From contig JALIZF010001847.1 of the NCBI GenBank assembly GCA_029948255.1, forward strand, positions 558,001 to 622,000: a stretch of 64,000 nt of DNA. The letters run 5' to 3'. A program made the translations under genes and the position numbers. The notes beneath the pieces were generated by a model that worked only from the letters and a program-made list of their open reading frames with translations, made no database searches and was not told where the DNA came from. The stretch is from Telmatactis stephensoni. Its lineage: Eukaryota; Cnidaria; Anthozoa; Actiniaria; Isophelliidae. Positions 12,701 to 21,818 of this stretch are shown here, one piece after another (the first letter of the stretch is position 1; each line of letters opens with the position of its first letter).

Positions 12701-14202
12701 TAAACAATTGGATGAGCGAACAAGAGACGCCGATGAGAAATCTTTTGTTGACGTTCATCCAAGATGGCTGCCGTGATGGCACTTGCACCCAGCAATTGCT
12801 GTCATGCAATAGGCTGACACTAGCCAAAAAACGTATGTTTTGTTTTGATGAACAGTGCTTCTAAATATCTTTCGACATTCATTGAAGCAAAGCAAAGCGT
12901 TTAAAAACATTTCAGCTTACTAATACGTTAGAGAGCGTTTGATTAACACTAACAACTATGACTGCAGCTGCAACAGTTCCCCAAAGACTTGCAAATTGCA
13001 TTCTTAAGAAATAATAACTTTTTTTGCTATCAAACTCTATTTAAAATCATCTCTAACAATGAAAAATGATTGGACTGTTTGTCAATTGAGCGCCCTCTCT
13101 GTGACCCCATTTCTTCCATCATGCGTTGCGCATTACTCACGATTGGATAATCTAGTTCTTGTCCACATGATGTTTTGACAATGTTTGTCAATTATTTCCA
13201 GTGGACCAAGATAATAACTTAAAGATAGACATAACGATTACAAATCAAAATAAAGCGACTGATTCTCAAAGCATGATGGCAGGTATGAGGTCTTCTATCT
13301 CCTCCGCATCCAAACTTTCTGATATTCTGGCGGCGATTGCAAGTGTTGTTATACTTAATTATTTTCACTCGCACTCTATTTACTTAACTATAAAAAAGAA
13401 GGGTTGCTTGCGGAAGGAGTTTAGATTTTAGAATGCAGAAGTTTTCTAACAAATGCACACAGTAAGGTTGCTTTGGCTATATAAATACGACTTAAAAATT
13501 GCAAACTTTAACTAAAAATAAAGACACATAGACGACTTTCAAAAATGGCGGCCTAGTACATGAGAACGAGGCCACAAAGGCCTTGTTACCAGAAAATAAG
13601 CGTGGTGACACTTCTATTGCTATCAAAGACGATGTGTTCCTTTTCCTTTTAAAATACCTATTTTATGTGCATTTTACAGGATAATCTTTATATATTTAGA
13701 ATCATTTGATGCGATGTTGATTTTGGAGGCCTTTCTGGCCTCGTTATCGTGAACAATGAGCCCGCCATTTTTGAAAGTCGTCTATGAAAAAACGAATTAT
13801 TAAACAACCTTGACGTAAAAGTAAACAAACGAAGAGCTACCAACCAACCAACCAACCAACCAACCAACCAAATAAACAAACAAACAAACAAACAAACAAA
13901 CAAGTAAAAACAAACAATGAGCAAGCAAGCAAACCAGAAAGCAAACAAAAACACAAACAAATCAATGCATGAATAAACAGGACAACCAGATACAACTTGC
14001 TGACATACTTATTTGGCCGTTTCGTCCATTTGTAATAAATAATCTCTATTCTCTTACAGATGAGTCTACCAGACCTCTACAGAGACAGAAACCAACGCTT
14101 CAAGATATTCGACTAAAAAGCTACTTTCACTCGGTGGATACAGAGTCTTGCAATTCCTGTGATGGTGTACGAGTATACTATATGCAGGAATCTACCGCGT
14201 GA
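10..14202 (+). CDS. MANSC-cadherin transmembrane protein with RPTP-like juxtamembrane module (15 exons)
   Basis: Predicted single-pass adhesion or signalling receptor. Exons: 10-70, 1008-1286, 1662-1823, 2474-3610, 3822-4478, 5908-6142, 6464-6741, 8082-8307, 8669-8757, 9114-9258, 10237-10341, 10679-10716, 10855-10905, 13202-13282, 14060-14202. All use GT-AG, phases match at every junction, and the sum is 3,687 nt (1,228 aa plus stop). Exon 1 encodes a hydrophobic signal peptide (starts MNTLFFMFCY) and ends at a strong GTAAGTAT donor. Exon 2 encodes a MANSC domain with seven cysteines (29, 61, 65, 66, 81, 86, 92). About seven cadherin repeats follow (residues ~117-893), with calcium motifs DENDNAP, DLNDNRP and DVNDNRP. 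Residues ~895-1041 resemble the membrane-proximal module of receptor tyrosine phosphatases (AVIAQEY; CSGALNSGSKYRFQLRVY). The helix is ~1060-1078 and the tail 150 aa without a phosphatase domain. The splice model is by eye; small exons 12 and 13 are least certain. Confidence 0.87.
155..205 (+). mobile_element. tRNA-derived SINE head (possible)
   Basis: A D-arm/A-box-like stretch (TGGTTAGAGTGCTTG) is followed about 25 bases later by a degenerate B-box-like GGGCTCGTTTCC. This is the layout of an RNA polymerase III promoter in tRNA-derived SINEs. It lies in intron 1 of the cadherin gene and runs into the tandem duplication that follows. It is too degenerate to be a working tRNA. Confidence 0.3.
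188..489. repeat. Two tandem ~150-bp units, with a partial third at ~522-565
   Basis: The unit beginning GTCCGGGCTCGTTTCCATGC at 188 recurs at ~340 with small differences. Both units run through GCAATGGTAGTGAGAGTGGA and end at a CACCCGTCGGAGGGGGT block. A diverged third start (GGTGGTGAGTGTGAGTGCC) lies near 527, and the same phrase recurs at ~58933. Located in intron 1. Open frames here on the minus strand are repeat artefacts. Confidence 0.75.
1517..1590. mobile_element. Short foldback element, family R1, copy 1
   Basis: Starts GGTAGCCACGTTATATGAAC and ends GCTCATCCAAGATGGCTGCC. These ends are imperfect inverted repeats of about 20 bp around a short centre containing CTTTTGTTGAA. The same structure recurs near 12696, 15415 and 55802. 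Non-coding, in intron 2 of the cadherin gene. Confidence 0.6.
2154..2242. repeat. (CAAA)n / (CAA)n low-complexity tract
   Basis: About 90 bp of CAA and CAAA repeats in intron 3 of the cadherin gene. No other function visible. Confidence 0.9.
4848..4967. mobile_element. Inverted repeat, ~38-bp arms
   Basis: The left arm (4848-4885) contains GGCCAGTTCTTAAATGGTAC and the right arm (4930-4967) its exact complement GTACCATTTAAGAACTGGCC. Pairing extends imperfectly to AACCAGTC / GGATGGTT. The spacer is about 45 bp. A foldback element or hairpin in intron 5; no target-site duplication was recognised. Confidence 0.7.
5540..5729. mobile_element. Foldback element, ~73-bp arms
   Basis: The arm at 5540-5612 (GAGAGTCTTTTATCAAGAAT ... 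GTTGCC complement) pairs with 5656-5729 (AGTTTCATTGAGGTTGCCAC ... ATTCTTGATAAAAGACTC), with a few mismatches. It lies in intron 5 and abuts a tRNA-like sequence on its right side. Confidence 0.75.
5729..5826 (-). mobile_element. tRNA-like sequence (SINE head or tRNA pseudogene)
   Basis: Read on the minus strand it contains GATAGCTCAGTTGATAGAGC, which forms a good D-arm/A box, and GGATTCGAGTCC, a near-consensus B box in a T-arm. The anticodon loop (CATGTAT) lacks the normal U33 arrangement and the acceptor stem is not convincing. A decayed tRNA or SINE is therefore likelier than a live tRNA gene. Confidence 0.5.
6296..6379. repeat. (GATT)n microsatellite
   Basis: About 80 bp of GATT repeats shortly upstream of exon 7 of the cadherin gene, ending in GATCGATCGATAG. 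A longer related tract lies at 7782-7939. Confidence 0.95.
6793..6860 (+). mobile_element. tRNA-derived SINE head (tRNA-Val-like)
   Basis: GGTAGTGTAGTGGTTCACCG fits the A-box/D-arm of a tRNA-Val-like sequence, and GACCTGGGTTGAGACC fits a B box about 40 bases on. A similar GGGTTGAATGCCC lies ~150 bases further. No intact cloverleaf was found. In intron 7 of the cadherin gene. Confidence 0.45.
7118..7778. mobile_element. Non-autonomous inverted-repeat element with three CACGTG palindromes
   Basis: The ends CTCAAGTACATTAAGGCCTG (7118) and CAGGCCTTAACGTACTTGAG (to 7778) are near-perfect inverted repeats of about 26 bp. The 661-bp interior has no transposase-like frame. GGTCACGTGAC occurs three times (7273-7284, 7454-7465, 7622-7632). 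Both flanks are GTTGG-rich, so the target-site duplication cannot be read. In intron 7 of the cadherin gene. Confidence 0.75.
7782..7939. repeat. (GGTC/GGTT/GATT)n compound microsatellite
   Basis: Grades from GGTC through TTGGTTAG to GATT units over ~155 bp, directly after the inverted-repeat element in intron 7 of the cadherin gene. Confidence 0.95.
9597..9836. mobile_element. Retroelement-like 3' end with (TAA)n tail
   Basis: About 115 bp of unique sequence ends in a stem-loop (CTAGCCTTGCGGCTAG) and TTTCACTGG, then runs straight into ~85 bp of TAA repeats followed by GATGATGAT. A short conserved body with a microsatellite tail suggests a SINE or LINE 3' end. A shorter AAT tract lies just upstream (~9515-9590). 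In intron 10 of the cadherin gene. Confidence 0.45.
9997..10085. mobile_element. SINE/L2-like 3' fragment (possible)
   Basis: AATAATAATGATGATGATGA is followed by TTTATATAGGGCA and CGGCGCTTTACAA. That word set is common at the 3' ends of L2-type elements and their SINEs. Short and decayed; in intron 10 of the cadherin gene. Confidence 0.3.
10906..13201. other. Large intron 13 of the cadherin gene
   Basis: 2.3 kb between a GTACGT donor and a TTATTTCCAG acceptor. Apart from one foldback copy near 12696 it shows no coding exon, RNA gene or long repeat by eye. Confidence 0.6.
12696..12772. mobile_element. Foldback element, family R1, copy 2 (5' end decayed)
   Basis: The right end GTTCATCCAAGATGGCTGCC is perfect. 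The left end is recognisable only from TTGGATGAGCGAA. The interior AAATCTTTTGTTGA matches the copy near 55802. Confidence 0.5.
13527..13786. mobile_element. Inverted-repeat element, ~55-bp arms
   Basis: CATAGACGACTTTCAAAAAT (13527) is repeated in inverse at ATTTTTGAAAGTCGTCTATG (to 13786). Pairing continues through ATGGCGG / CCGCCAT and ACGAGGCC / GGCCTCGT. 260 bp, no coding capacity, in intron 14 of the cadherin gene. Confidence 0.75.
13838..13905. repeat. (CCAA)n then (CAAA)n microsatellite
   Basis: About 30 bp of CCAA followed by about 35 bp of CAAA in intron 14 of the cadherin gene, just before the last exon. Confidence 0.95.
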
Positions 14203-14217
14203 TATGATCAATCACAC

Positions 14218-14223
14218 AATAAA
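14218..14223 (+). terminator. Polyadenylation signal AATAAA of the cadherin gene (possible)
   Basis: AATAAA lies 16 bases after the TGA stop at 14200-14202. This is very close to the stop, so a longer 3' UTR with another signal is possible. Confidence 0.4.
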
Positions 14224-14993
14224 CAGGAACAATCAGAGGGAAGTCCCGTAGGACATAATCGTTTGCTGGTCAAGTTTGAACTGAAATAATGCGCAACACA
14301 TGATTGGTCGACGTGAATCACAACGTTTGACGTCACTTTTAGAGAATCAAAATCATTACTAATGAGGTGGTGACAAAGCCAATGAACTTCAATTGTCACG
14401 TGAACGATGACGTGTATACAAACATTTTATAAAACAACGACAAAGCCACTGGACATATCTCTTAAAGTGGTGCTTTAACGCAACATACAGATATGAATAG
14501 AGAATGAAAGAAATTGTATACGAAAAGTATAACAATATATATCTGAGATCAAAAGCTAGTACACCCCCAAAGCAGCTATTGTCAGACATTAAGCAGCGAA
14601 TCGTGGGACATTGATCTGAAGGTTGTACACGAAGTACCAAGGAACAATGCTCGAGCTGTAAGAAGCACAGATGATAGATCTTGGACAGAAAACAGCAAGC
14701 TCAATTGTCTTTGGGCTTCAAGAGACTACAAGACTTGATGCAAGGGAATTGTTATGGGGAGCTTCTACCTAATATGGACAAAATGTAAAGTCCTTCAGAC
14801 TTTGCTGAGGGCATACTTCAAAAAGAAAAAAGAAATTGTATAGTATATATTCGGTTTGTAAGACCTAATATTTTTAAATTGCATAATTAGAAAGAATTGC
14901 TGGTTTAATTCTATCGATTTAGTTGTAGATATTTTGCTCTCGAAGAAGCGCTAAGACAGTGGTCCCATCAAGTGAAATTTTAATGACTTAAGT

Positions 14994-15271
14994 CAAGAGA
15001 CCATAATACTAAGAGAGCGAAACTCAGTATTGATGTCTTTGCGATGTTCGCGGCGTCTAAGGCTATTTTAGTAATTTCGCCATCGCGCGCGCAAGGCTCT
15101 CAAACAATAGATTTCAAACGGTCCCGTCCGCGCGCACGTCAAAAATCAAATTCTGTGTATTGTTTGAGAGACTTGAGCGCGCAATGAAGTTACTAAAAAT
15201 AGCCTTAGCCGCCACGAACATCGCACAGACATCAATGCTGAGTTTCGCTCTCTCAGTATTATGGTCTCTTG
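14994..15271. mobile_element. Inverted-repeat element, ~105-bp arms
   Basis: CAAGAGACCATAATACTAAG (14994) mirrors CTCAGTATTATGGTCTCTTG (to 15271). Pairing runs through GAGCGAAACTCAG, GATGTTCG, AAGGCTATTTTTAGTAA-like and TCTCAAACAATA. The 278-bp element is nearly a full hairpin with a GC-rich centre. Any open frame inside is incidental. Confidence 0.8.
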
Positions 15272-15371
15272 CTTTAGTTCATATTCCAGCCGACAAGCGT
15301 TGTAGTAATAATGCACATGCATTTTTGCATTATATACTATATTAATGAAAATATTTTGTCAACATTTTTAA

Positions 15372-15493
15372 AATTGTTGGGTTTCAACCATTCCCCCTGA
15401 AAATACAAAGCAGCGGTAGCCACGTTAGATGAACGAACAAGCGATGCTAATGAGAATTCTAACTTTTATTAAAGTTCATCCAAAAGGGCTGCC
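15372..15493. mobile_element. Foldback element, family R1, copy 3
   Basis: Starts AATTGTTGGGTTTCAACCAT and includes CGGTAGCCACGTTAGATGAA and, inverted, GTTCATCCAAAAGGGCTGCC. The right outer end is lost or diverged. The best-preserved copy is near 55752. Confidence 0.6.
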
Positions 15494-16865
15494 GTAAACG
15501 AAAGAGTTATCCTGTCTAGTAGGGAAAACTCTCTTTCATACAAAACAGCCCCTAAATCTGCCACCTGATCTGGGGTTAGTTTCCTTTCCGCCGGAATTTT
15601 AGACAGATACTTAAAATAGATGACAAAGGTGGAAGAAGTAAACTCACCTCAGTCTAGGGGCCCGCACACTCGCAAAAAGCGACGAGAAAAATTTAGTTTT
15701 TCTGGGCTGACGCCGCTATATATATGGTAGATTTTGGCCGCTCATATCAGAGTGCCAGGACTGAGTTTCCGTTAGTTGTGTGACAACCCATAGATGTTTC
15801 CGTGACAGATCAGTAGATTGCAAGACACTTCGCCTTAGGTAGCAAAAGCTTTGCTAAGTATTTTCTACAGCCATTGGTATCTATCCTTTTATATGCTATG
15901 TATCATGTTATTTACATTGTAAATTATATATAGATATCTATCAATTAGATGAAGGTATAATATTAGTTATTAATAATCTCTTAATGATATCATTAGTCTG
16001 TGGAGTAATGAGTGCCTATGACTTAATCAAGTTGACCAGTGTCCTACGTGTAAATTCAAATAGAAAGAAATTATAATAAAACTTGAAGAAACTACCTTTT
16101 TGTAATAAATAACAAATTATTAATTATACTATTTTAGCAAACTGATAATTATACTAACAAAGTATACATTTTGTCAGCGTAGATGAGACGTCTATCTCAT
16201 GAATCAAATGATCCCTACGCACAAACATATACTTAAAATATACATTTTTGGGGAAAATGTCGAAGAGAGAATTAAGCGGTAACTGAAACTAGATACAAAG
16301 GATAATAACAAGTCTTTACTCAAAATTTACTTACGTGCAGACCAACGTGATGTTGAGATTTTTTGTTCCTCGTAGCTCAAACAATAGCTTCGAATCGTGT
16401 TCAGGAATTTGGACATCAATGTTAATGACAAATACACGGTCGTTTAAGGTGCAATAGCATTATGATTTTTTAATCAATCTTGTTGAGAGTCATGGAGGTC
16501 ATCAATAATCCTCTTTACATGCTGAATGAGATTTGGAGGAAAAAGAGTGTCATAAACAAATTAAAGTTAAGTAATTATTACGAATTCTACATCAGTGAAA
16601 AACAGAATGCACGTACCTTATGATGATTTACGTCTTGAGAAAATGTTCAAAACGCGACATAAGTACTAAAAGATAAATACAATAAACATCATATTATTCG
16701 GCTAAGCCGGCAGAGAGGTCATTACCTCAAAGTATTGGATATCCTGCCATGCCTAGACTTGTACATTGGTTTCACCGCTGAAAATCACGAGTTAAGAATG
16801 TCATTTATCCGCATTCTTGGTCTCGCTTCCTGAGAGAGGCATTACAACTATCGCCTTTGCTTAAA

Positions 16866-18910
16866 ATGGCAGAAAAAGTCACTCTTTCGAGCTGTGCTTT
16901 GAGAACTTTCATGATTGCTTTTACCATCATAGTGTGTTTATTTTGTGGCGAGCTTGCACGCATCGAACTCATGCTTAAAGACCAAAACACAAGAATAAAC
17001 CATTTGGAGAGCAAGATGGCCTCGACAATGAACAACAACATAAATGCAGACTACGTCGTTGACGAACATCGCGGTTTACTAAAAAAGATGAAAGCGTATG
17101 GGAAAGAGAAACACGACACAACTCAGCACATTTTAAGCAGAAAGATACGAGATACCTCGCTTGAAGTAAACCAGACTCTGAAAATATTGAACAATTTGGT
17201 ATCAACGACTATCGATAAGAAGATCGGCAAAGCAGTGTCGACTTTGCAGGCTGCCAAGTATTGGATCCCAATTCCTGGTCCTCCTGGTCCACCAGGTAAA
17301 CCAGGAAAACAAGGACAGAAAGGTAATCGAGGAGTAAGAGGACCTATGGGTAAACCAGGAAGGAGAGGAAAACGTGGACCTCGTGGATTTAAAGGTGATC
17401 CTGGAAAGAATGGAGTCCCTGGTCCTCGAGGTATGCCTGGACTCAAAGGAGATCCTGGTCCTTCCTTAATCATCTCCATCAGTACTGATTTCACCTCCTC
17501 GTTTGATTGTCAGTGAAGGTCAGTCTGCTATCTTACGATGTTCTACAAGTGGTTATCCTAAACCTGTCATTATGTGGAGTAAAAAGAATGGTTTATTCGC
17601 TAACAGCAGATCAATAACAGACAATAGTGGTAGACTTGAAATAAAACACGTCATGCCAGATGATGCAGGAATCTATCAATGTAAGGCTGCTAATATTCTT
17701 GGCAAAGTACACAAATACCGCTAATCCTCGTAGTGAACTTCCGTCCAACTAATAACTTTGAAAACCGATCCAATCTACATAAATATAGGAGATAATATTT
17801 CTTTTCCAAATTGTCACGCGACAGGACATCCCAAGCCAAACGTCACGTGGTCCAAGGCTATTGGTACTCTTCCAAGCTGGTCGTTCTCTTATCAAGGAAG
17901 GACAACTGACCTTGTTGAGATCCAAAAGGGAAGATTCTGGTCTTTATATATGTAAGGCAGACAATCATCTTGGTTCGGCTGTGTCAGGTATTGTTATAAA
18001 TGCTATTAGGTTGCCTGTGTTTATGATCAAGCCTCCATCAACATACACAGCAAATCCTGGTGCAACTGTTGTTCTGAACTGTACTGCTAATGGTGACCCT
18101 CAGCCAGTCATCAGCTGGAGAAAAGAAAATGGTGTGCTTCCTGCTGGTAGATATGAAGTGAGAGGTGGTTCTTTCATTGTAAGGAACTCGAAGATATTAG
18201 ACTCAGGTGTGTTTGTATGTACTGCTACAAGTGCTGGGGTTTTTCATGTAGACACCAAAATGACACTGAATGTACATAATCCTAGAGACTGCTCTGATTA
18301 CTTCAAATCAGGAGAGAAACGCAACGGTGTTTACACAGTAAAACCAGACGACCAGGCTGCATTTCAAGTCTACTGTGACATGACAACTGACGGTGGGGGG
18401 TGGGCAGTGTTTCAAAGGAGAAAAGATGGATCATTTGACTTTTACCGCAATTGGCAACAGTACAAAGCTGGATTTGGTGACCTGAATGGCGAGTTCTGGT
18501 TGGGGAACGACTACATTCATCGACTCACGGCAAGATCTCCTTCCAGTCTTCGTGTGGATGTAGGGGACTGGAAGGGAGTTAGAAAGTACGCCGAATATGG
18601 TAATTTTAGTGTTAGTGATGAATCAGACAAGTACAGACTGAGTGTAGGCTCGTATTCAGGTACTGCTGGGAACACAATGACATATCATAACAACATGGCC
18701 TTTACTACAAAGGACAAGGATAACGACAAATGGAGTAGGAATTGTGCTGTTTCTTCTACTGGTGCCTGGTGGTACAAGACATGTTATGAGTCTAATTTGA
18801 ATGGTAAATATGTAGGAAATAAGGAAGATGGTAAAGGAATACACTGGGGTGTCTTTAGTTCAGTATCGTTGAAATCATGTGAAATGAAATTACGGCGAAA
18901 TGGATTTTAA
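16866..18910 (+). pseudogene. CniFL-1: collagen-Ig3-fibrinogen type II membrane protein, frame-disrupted
   Basis: Intronless. From ATG 16866 the frame encodes a short cytoplasmic end, a membrane helix (~residues 12-30), a coiled-coil stalk and 21 collagen Gly-X-Y triplets. Three Ig domains and a fibrinogen domain (~18284-18910) follow, with GGGWAVFQRR, the calcium-site-like DKDND and CAVSSTGAWWYKTC. Compared with the minus-strand paralogue at 43162-44820, it carries single-base insertions near 17471, a cluster of three at ~17714-17755 (with an in-frame TAA at 17722), and one near 17870. The reading frame therefore shifts twice in the Ig region while everything else stays open. CniFL proteins are candidate pattern-recognition receptors in anthozoans. 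Either a young pseudogene or an assembly error; no intron solution was seen. Confidence 0.8.
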
Positions 18911-19160
18911 TCAGATATTCAACTTTGTCATATTTTGACAGTATCAACATTAATGTTGATATGATTATATGATATGGTTGTCGCAATTTTGAAACTTCAA
19001 AATTTACTTAATCTTAAAATATTGAATATTATTGTTAACCCTCAAATTCAACAATAGAATAAGGCGTGTCAAGCATTAATTAAGTGGGGCTTTATAACAA
19101 GCACACTGTAATGAATTAATGTTAATGTATAAATTATAAATTATTAAACTTACAGCTCGT

Positions 19161-19266
19161 CGCATTCAACAACCCTACATACAACTTGCTTACAACTGTT
19201 TTAAAATCCTACAACCTTTTGTCCTTGTCGCACGCAACAGTTGTAAGCTGTAGGGTTGTTGCATGT
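19161..19266. mobile_element. Small inverted-repeat element
   Basis: GCATTCAACAACCCTACA near 19161 pairs with TGTAGGGTTGTTGCATG ending near 19266, and the inner CTTACAACTG pairs with CAGTTGTAAG. About 105 bp; target-site duplication not recognised. Confidence 0.6.
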
Positions 19267-19612
19267 GAAAAGCTATGAACAAAAACTGTATCATGATATC
19301 ATGCAAACTGGCCTTAAGGGAATTAGTTCCTACACCAAAGTGCTCTCCCCCAAGGTCATCGAAGAGGATCTACTGTCCCGTCACTCTGACACGGCAGTTA
19401 GCCAAAATTATGGAGAGGCTTACATTATAGACTCGCTGTTGAGGCAGATTTGCTATCAGATTGATCCACAACGATTGTCTACCAGTGGCAAATCCACCAC
19501 ACATGCTCTAGTGTATATCTTGCATAAGGTCATCTCTGCACCGGACAAGGGGGACTCCTTTGCACTTTCAGACAGGACAGATTCATTGCCAATACAGCAA
19601 ACGCTTGAATAA
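19256..19612 (+). mobile_element. LINE-type reverse transcriptase remnant (N-terminal fragment)
   Basis: An open stretch of 118 residues includes SYTKVLSPKVIEEDL, then YQIDPQRLSTSGKSTTHALV and YILHKVISAPDKGDSF. This resembles the early RT region of CR1/L2-like LINEs (LSK.LE ... IDP.QFG ... G.STTHALV..LH). It ends before the catalytic aspartates, so it cannot be active. The segmental duplication begins inside its 3' end. Family assignment is from memory of the motif and moderately sure. Confidence 0.45.
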
Positions 19613-20510
19613 ATTATTACATTTAGATATCAATAGAGACATTGTGCTTGTGTTGCATTTATTGTTATGTTGACTCCTCACGTAATTTAGTCAGTTTGAC
19701 TACAAAATGAGTGAATAAATATTATCTCATATAGTTATTATCATTATTAAAAAAGCACTAGATAATTCAAATTTAGCAAATGATTTTCTACTATTTTCAA
19801 GTACACTGAATTTATATATAGTATACCATTTCATACTTATATTGACGGCACTCTAATCAAAACGAGAACATTAAGCATTAGTGATTACAAGCATATATCT
19901 AATAATTAATATAATGACTAATTTCGGCACTCATTGCAGATGCATGACACAAATGATATCAAGTTCAGAAACAGAATATGTAAACTTGAAGACGATATGA
20001 AATGTAATTATGACTAAGGCACATTTTGTTGAAATGCAAAGAAGCGAAAGAGCAAACCATTACAAACCAACTGCATGCTTATCTGACTTCAGCTAGATAA
20101 TTTAATTCACATCAAAAGAAAATGAGTTAGCAAACACATCAATTATAAGCAATAGACTTGTCATCTGATTTAGTTTAACTTTGCTGCTGATCTGACTTCT
20201 CCCTGAATTATTTCCAGGTCAGAATTAAATGATTTAGCATATAAATGAATTACAAGGAATGAACTTTACTGCCATTAGTCGTCTGATTTTCACTTTCTTC
20301 TCAGTTACATGCTTCGGCCCCCAAAAATCATCACGTCGACAATGAAAAAACAAAACCGCAAAAAACATTGAATTACTGATATCATTAAGATATTTATCAC
20401 AAAGATAGGTGCACATACAATTTACTTTCTTTCACATGTTTGTTTTTAATAAAGTGACGAGAGATTATTATTTTCTTGGCAAAAAATTAATTAAGAGAAC
20501 TTCATACTTG

Positions 20511-20775
20511 TGTTGGGAAGTGTTTACTTTCAAAGTTATTACTAGTTTGTAGTTCTCATTATTATATACGTTATCGTGTGCATCTAATCTGGCAAAGACA
20601 TCTAACTATAACCTCCAAGTGTTTGATCGGCAAACACTTGTGAAATAGGAATTTTCCCACAAGACATACGCATAAATAGGGCTCTGGTTAGATGCCCTTG
20701 TTAGAAGAGGAGACTTGTAGTTACAACTGGATTTTACAATAAAAGAAGAACGAACCCGAGTAGTGTTTGGTAACA
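20511..20775 (+). repeat. 5' LTR of the short LTR element
   Basis: 265 bp, TGT...ACA. It shares CATCTAATCTGGC, CAAGTGTTTGATCG, AGGAATTTTCCCACAAGACA and CGAGTAGTGTTTGG with the 3' LTR. It contains GCATAAATAG, a possible TATA box. Confidence 0.75.
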
Positions 20776-21429
20776 TTTGGTGAAGACCCGCAGGTACAGC
20801 TAGCAGCAAGTCAAGAAAGTAAAAGCAGCAAGTCAAGATTTAGTGGAAAGTCAAGATATGGTAGTAAGTATTTCGAGGCGACTCAACCATTCAATGTTAG
20901 GGAGAAATTTGTTTTCTGTTAAGTTGCGCCTATATGTTAACTAGAATACAAGAAAAGGGCTTTAACCAAAGAGCCTCTAGAATCAAAATCGCTCGATCTA
21001 GATCACCCTCAAGCAGTTTCTACCCCGTTAAGGGTTGCTTTTAAGTCGCCGTTTCGAAGAGGCAAAACTGTCAAGCCAAAACTTAAACCAAAACCAAAAC
21101 ATATTTCTTTAGATCAGACAGCAGGACCTAGTCATGTTGTTGAGAAATCTAGTGACGAAGATTCTAGTTCAGATCATATTTACGACGACGTTGAAACAAA
21201 TAATATGTCTGAGGACCCACTTGTTCACCGAAGCCATGCAAAATTTGACATGAAACATAGTTGCCTTAAGTGACACACCAAAAGGAGCGATAGTATTTCC
21301 CGTCTTTAAGGGCGATGAAAACAAAGATGTGCATGAATTTATTTCCAATGTCACTAGAACAGCAGATTTTTGTGGGTGGACAAACGCCTGGGAGGAAAGC
21401 CTTAGGTCTCCCGCTATATGTAAAAGATA

Positions 21430-21688
21430 GTGCAGTTGTCTCACAATTATATATGTATCGTGTCCATCTAATCTGGCATGGACATCTAACGCCACACCAT
21501 ATAACATCCAAGTGTTTGATCGACAAACATTTGTGAGTTAGGAATTTTCCCACAAGACATATGCATAAATAGGGTTCTGGTTAGATCCCTTTGTTAGAAG
21601 AGGAGACCTGTAGTAACAACCACATTTTACAGAAATATAAGAAGAACAACTGCGTTGTAGAAAAGATCCCGAGTAGTGTTTGGTAACA
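21430..21688 (+). repeat. 3' LTR of the short LTR element (left edge approximate)
   Basis: Homologous to 20511-20775 from about TCTCACAATTATATATG onward. It carries a small insertion (GAACAACTGCGTTGTAGAAAA-like, ~21645-21665) relative to the 5' LTR. The first ~50 bases have diverged, so the exact start is uncertain. Confidence 0.65.
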
Positions 21689-21818
21689 TTTGCCATCTCG
21701 TTCCACCTGCTATTTGTTTTTGAATTCAGGGCTATAGCAAACTGTTCACTAAAATTGTGATTACAAATTTCTATAGACACTTTCTGAAAGACTTTGGAAG
21801 TTTGCGAGAGGCTAAGAT

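Larger units (their letters stand above)
14203..16865. other. Intergenic region between the cadherin gene and CniFL-1
   Basis: Besides the two inverted-repeat elements listed it is AT-rich sequence with short frames only. No coding homology or RNA gene was recognised. The promoter of the downstream CniFL gene should lie towards its right end, but no specific element could be supported. Confidence 0.5.
20511..21688 (+). mobile_element. Short LTR retrotransposon with gag relic, no pol
   Basis: Two similar direct repeats bound the element: 20511-20775 and ~21430-21688. The first starts TGTTGGG; both end GTGTTTGGTAACA. Copy B of the duplication lacks the element and shows the uninterrupted sequence CATACTTGCCGTCTAGTTCC. 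Just after the 5' LTR, TGGTGAAGACCCGCAGG may be the primer-binding region. The interior (~650 bp) holds a decayed gag-like piece (GAIVFPVFKGDENKDVHEFI, ISNVTRTADFCGWTNAWEES) with stops. No protease, RT or integrase was seen, so it is non-autonomous. Confidence 0.8.
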
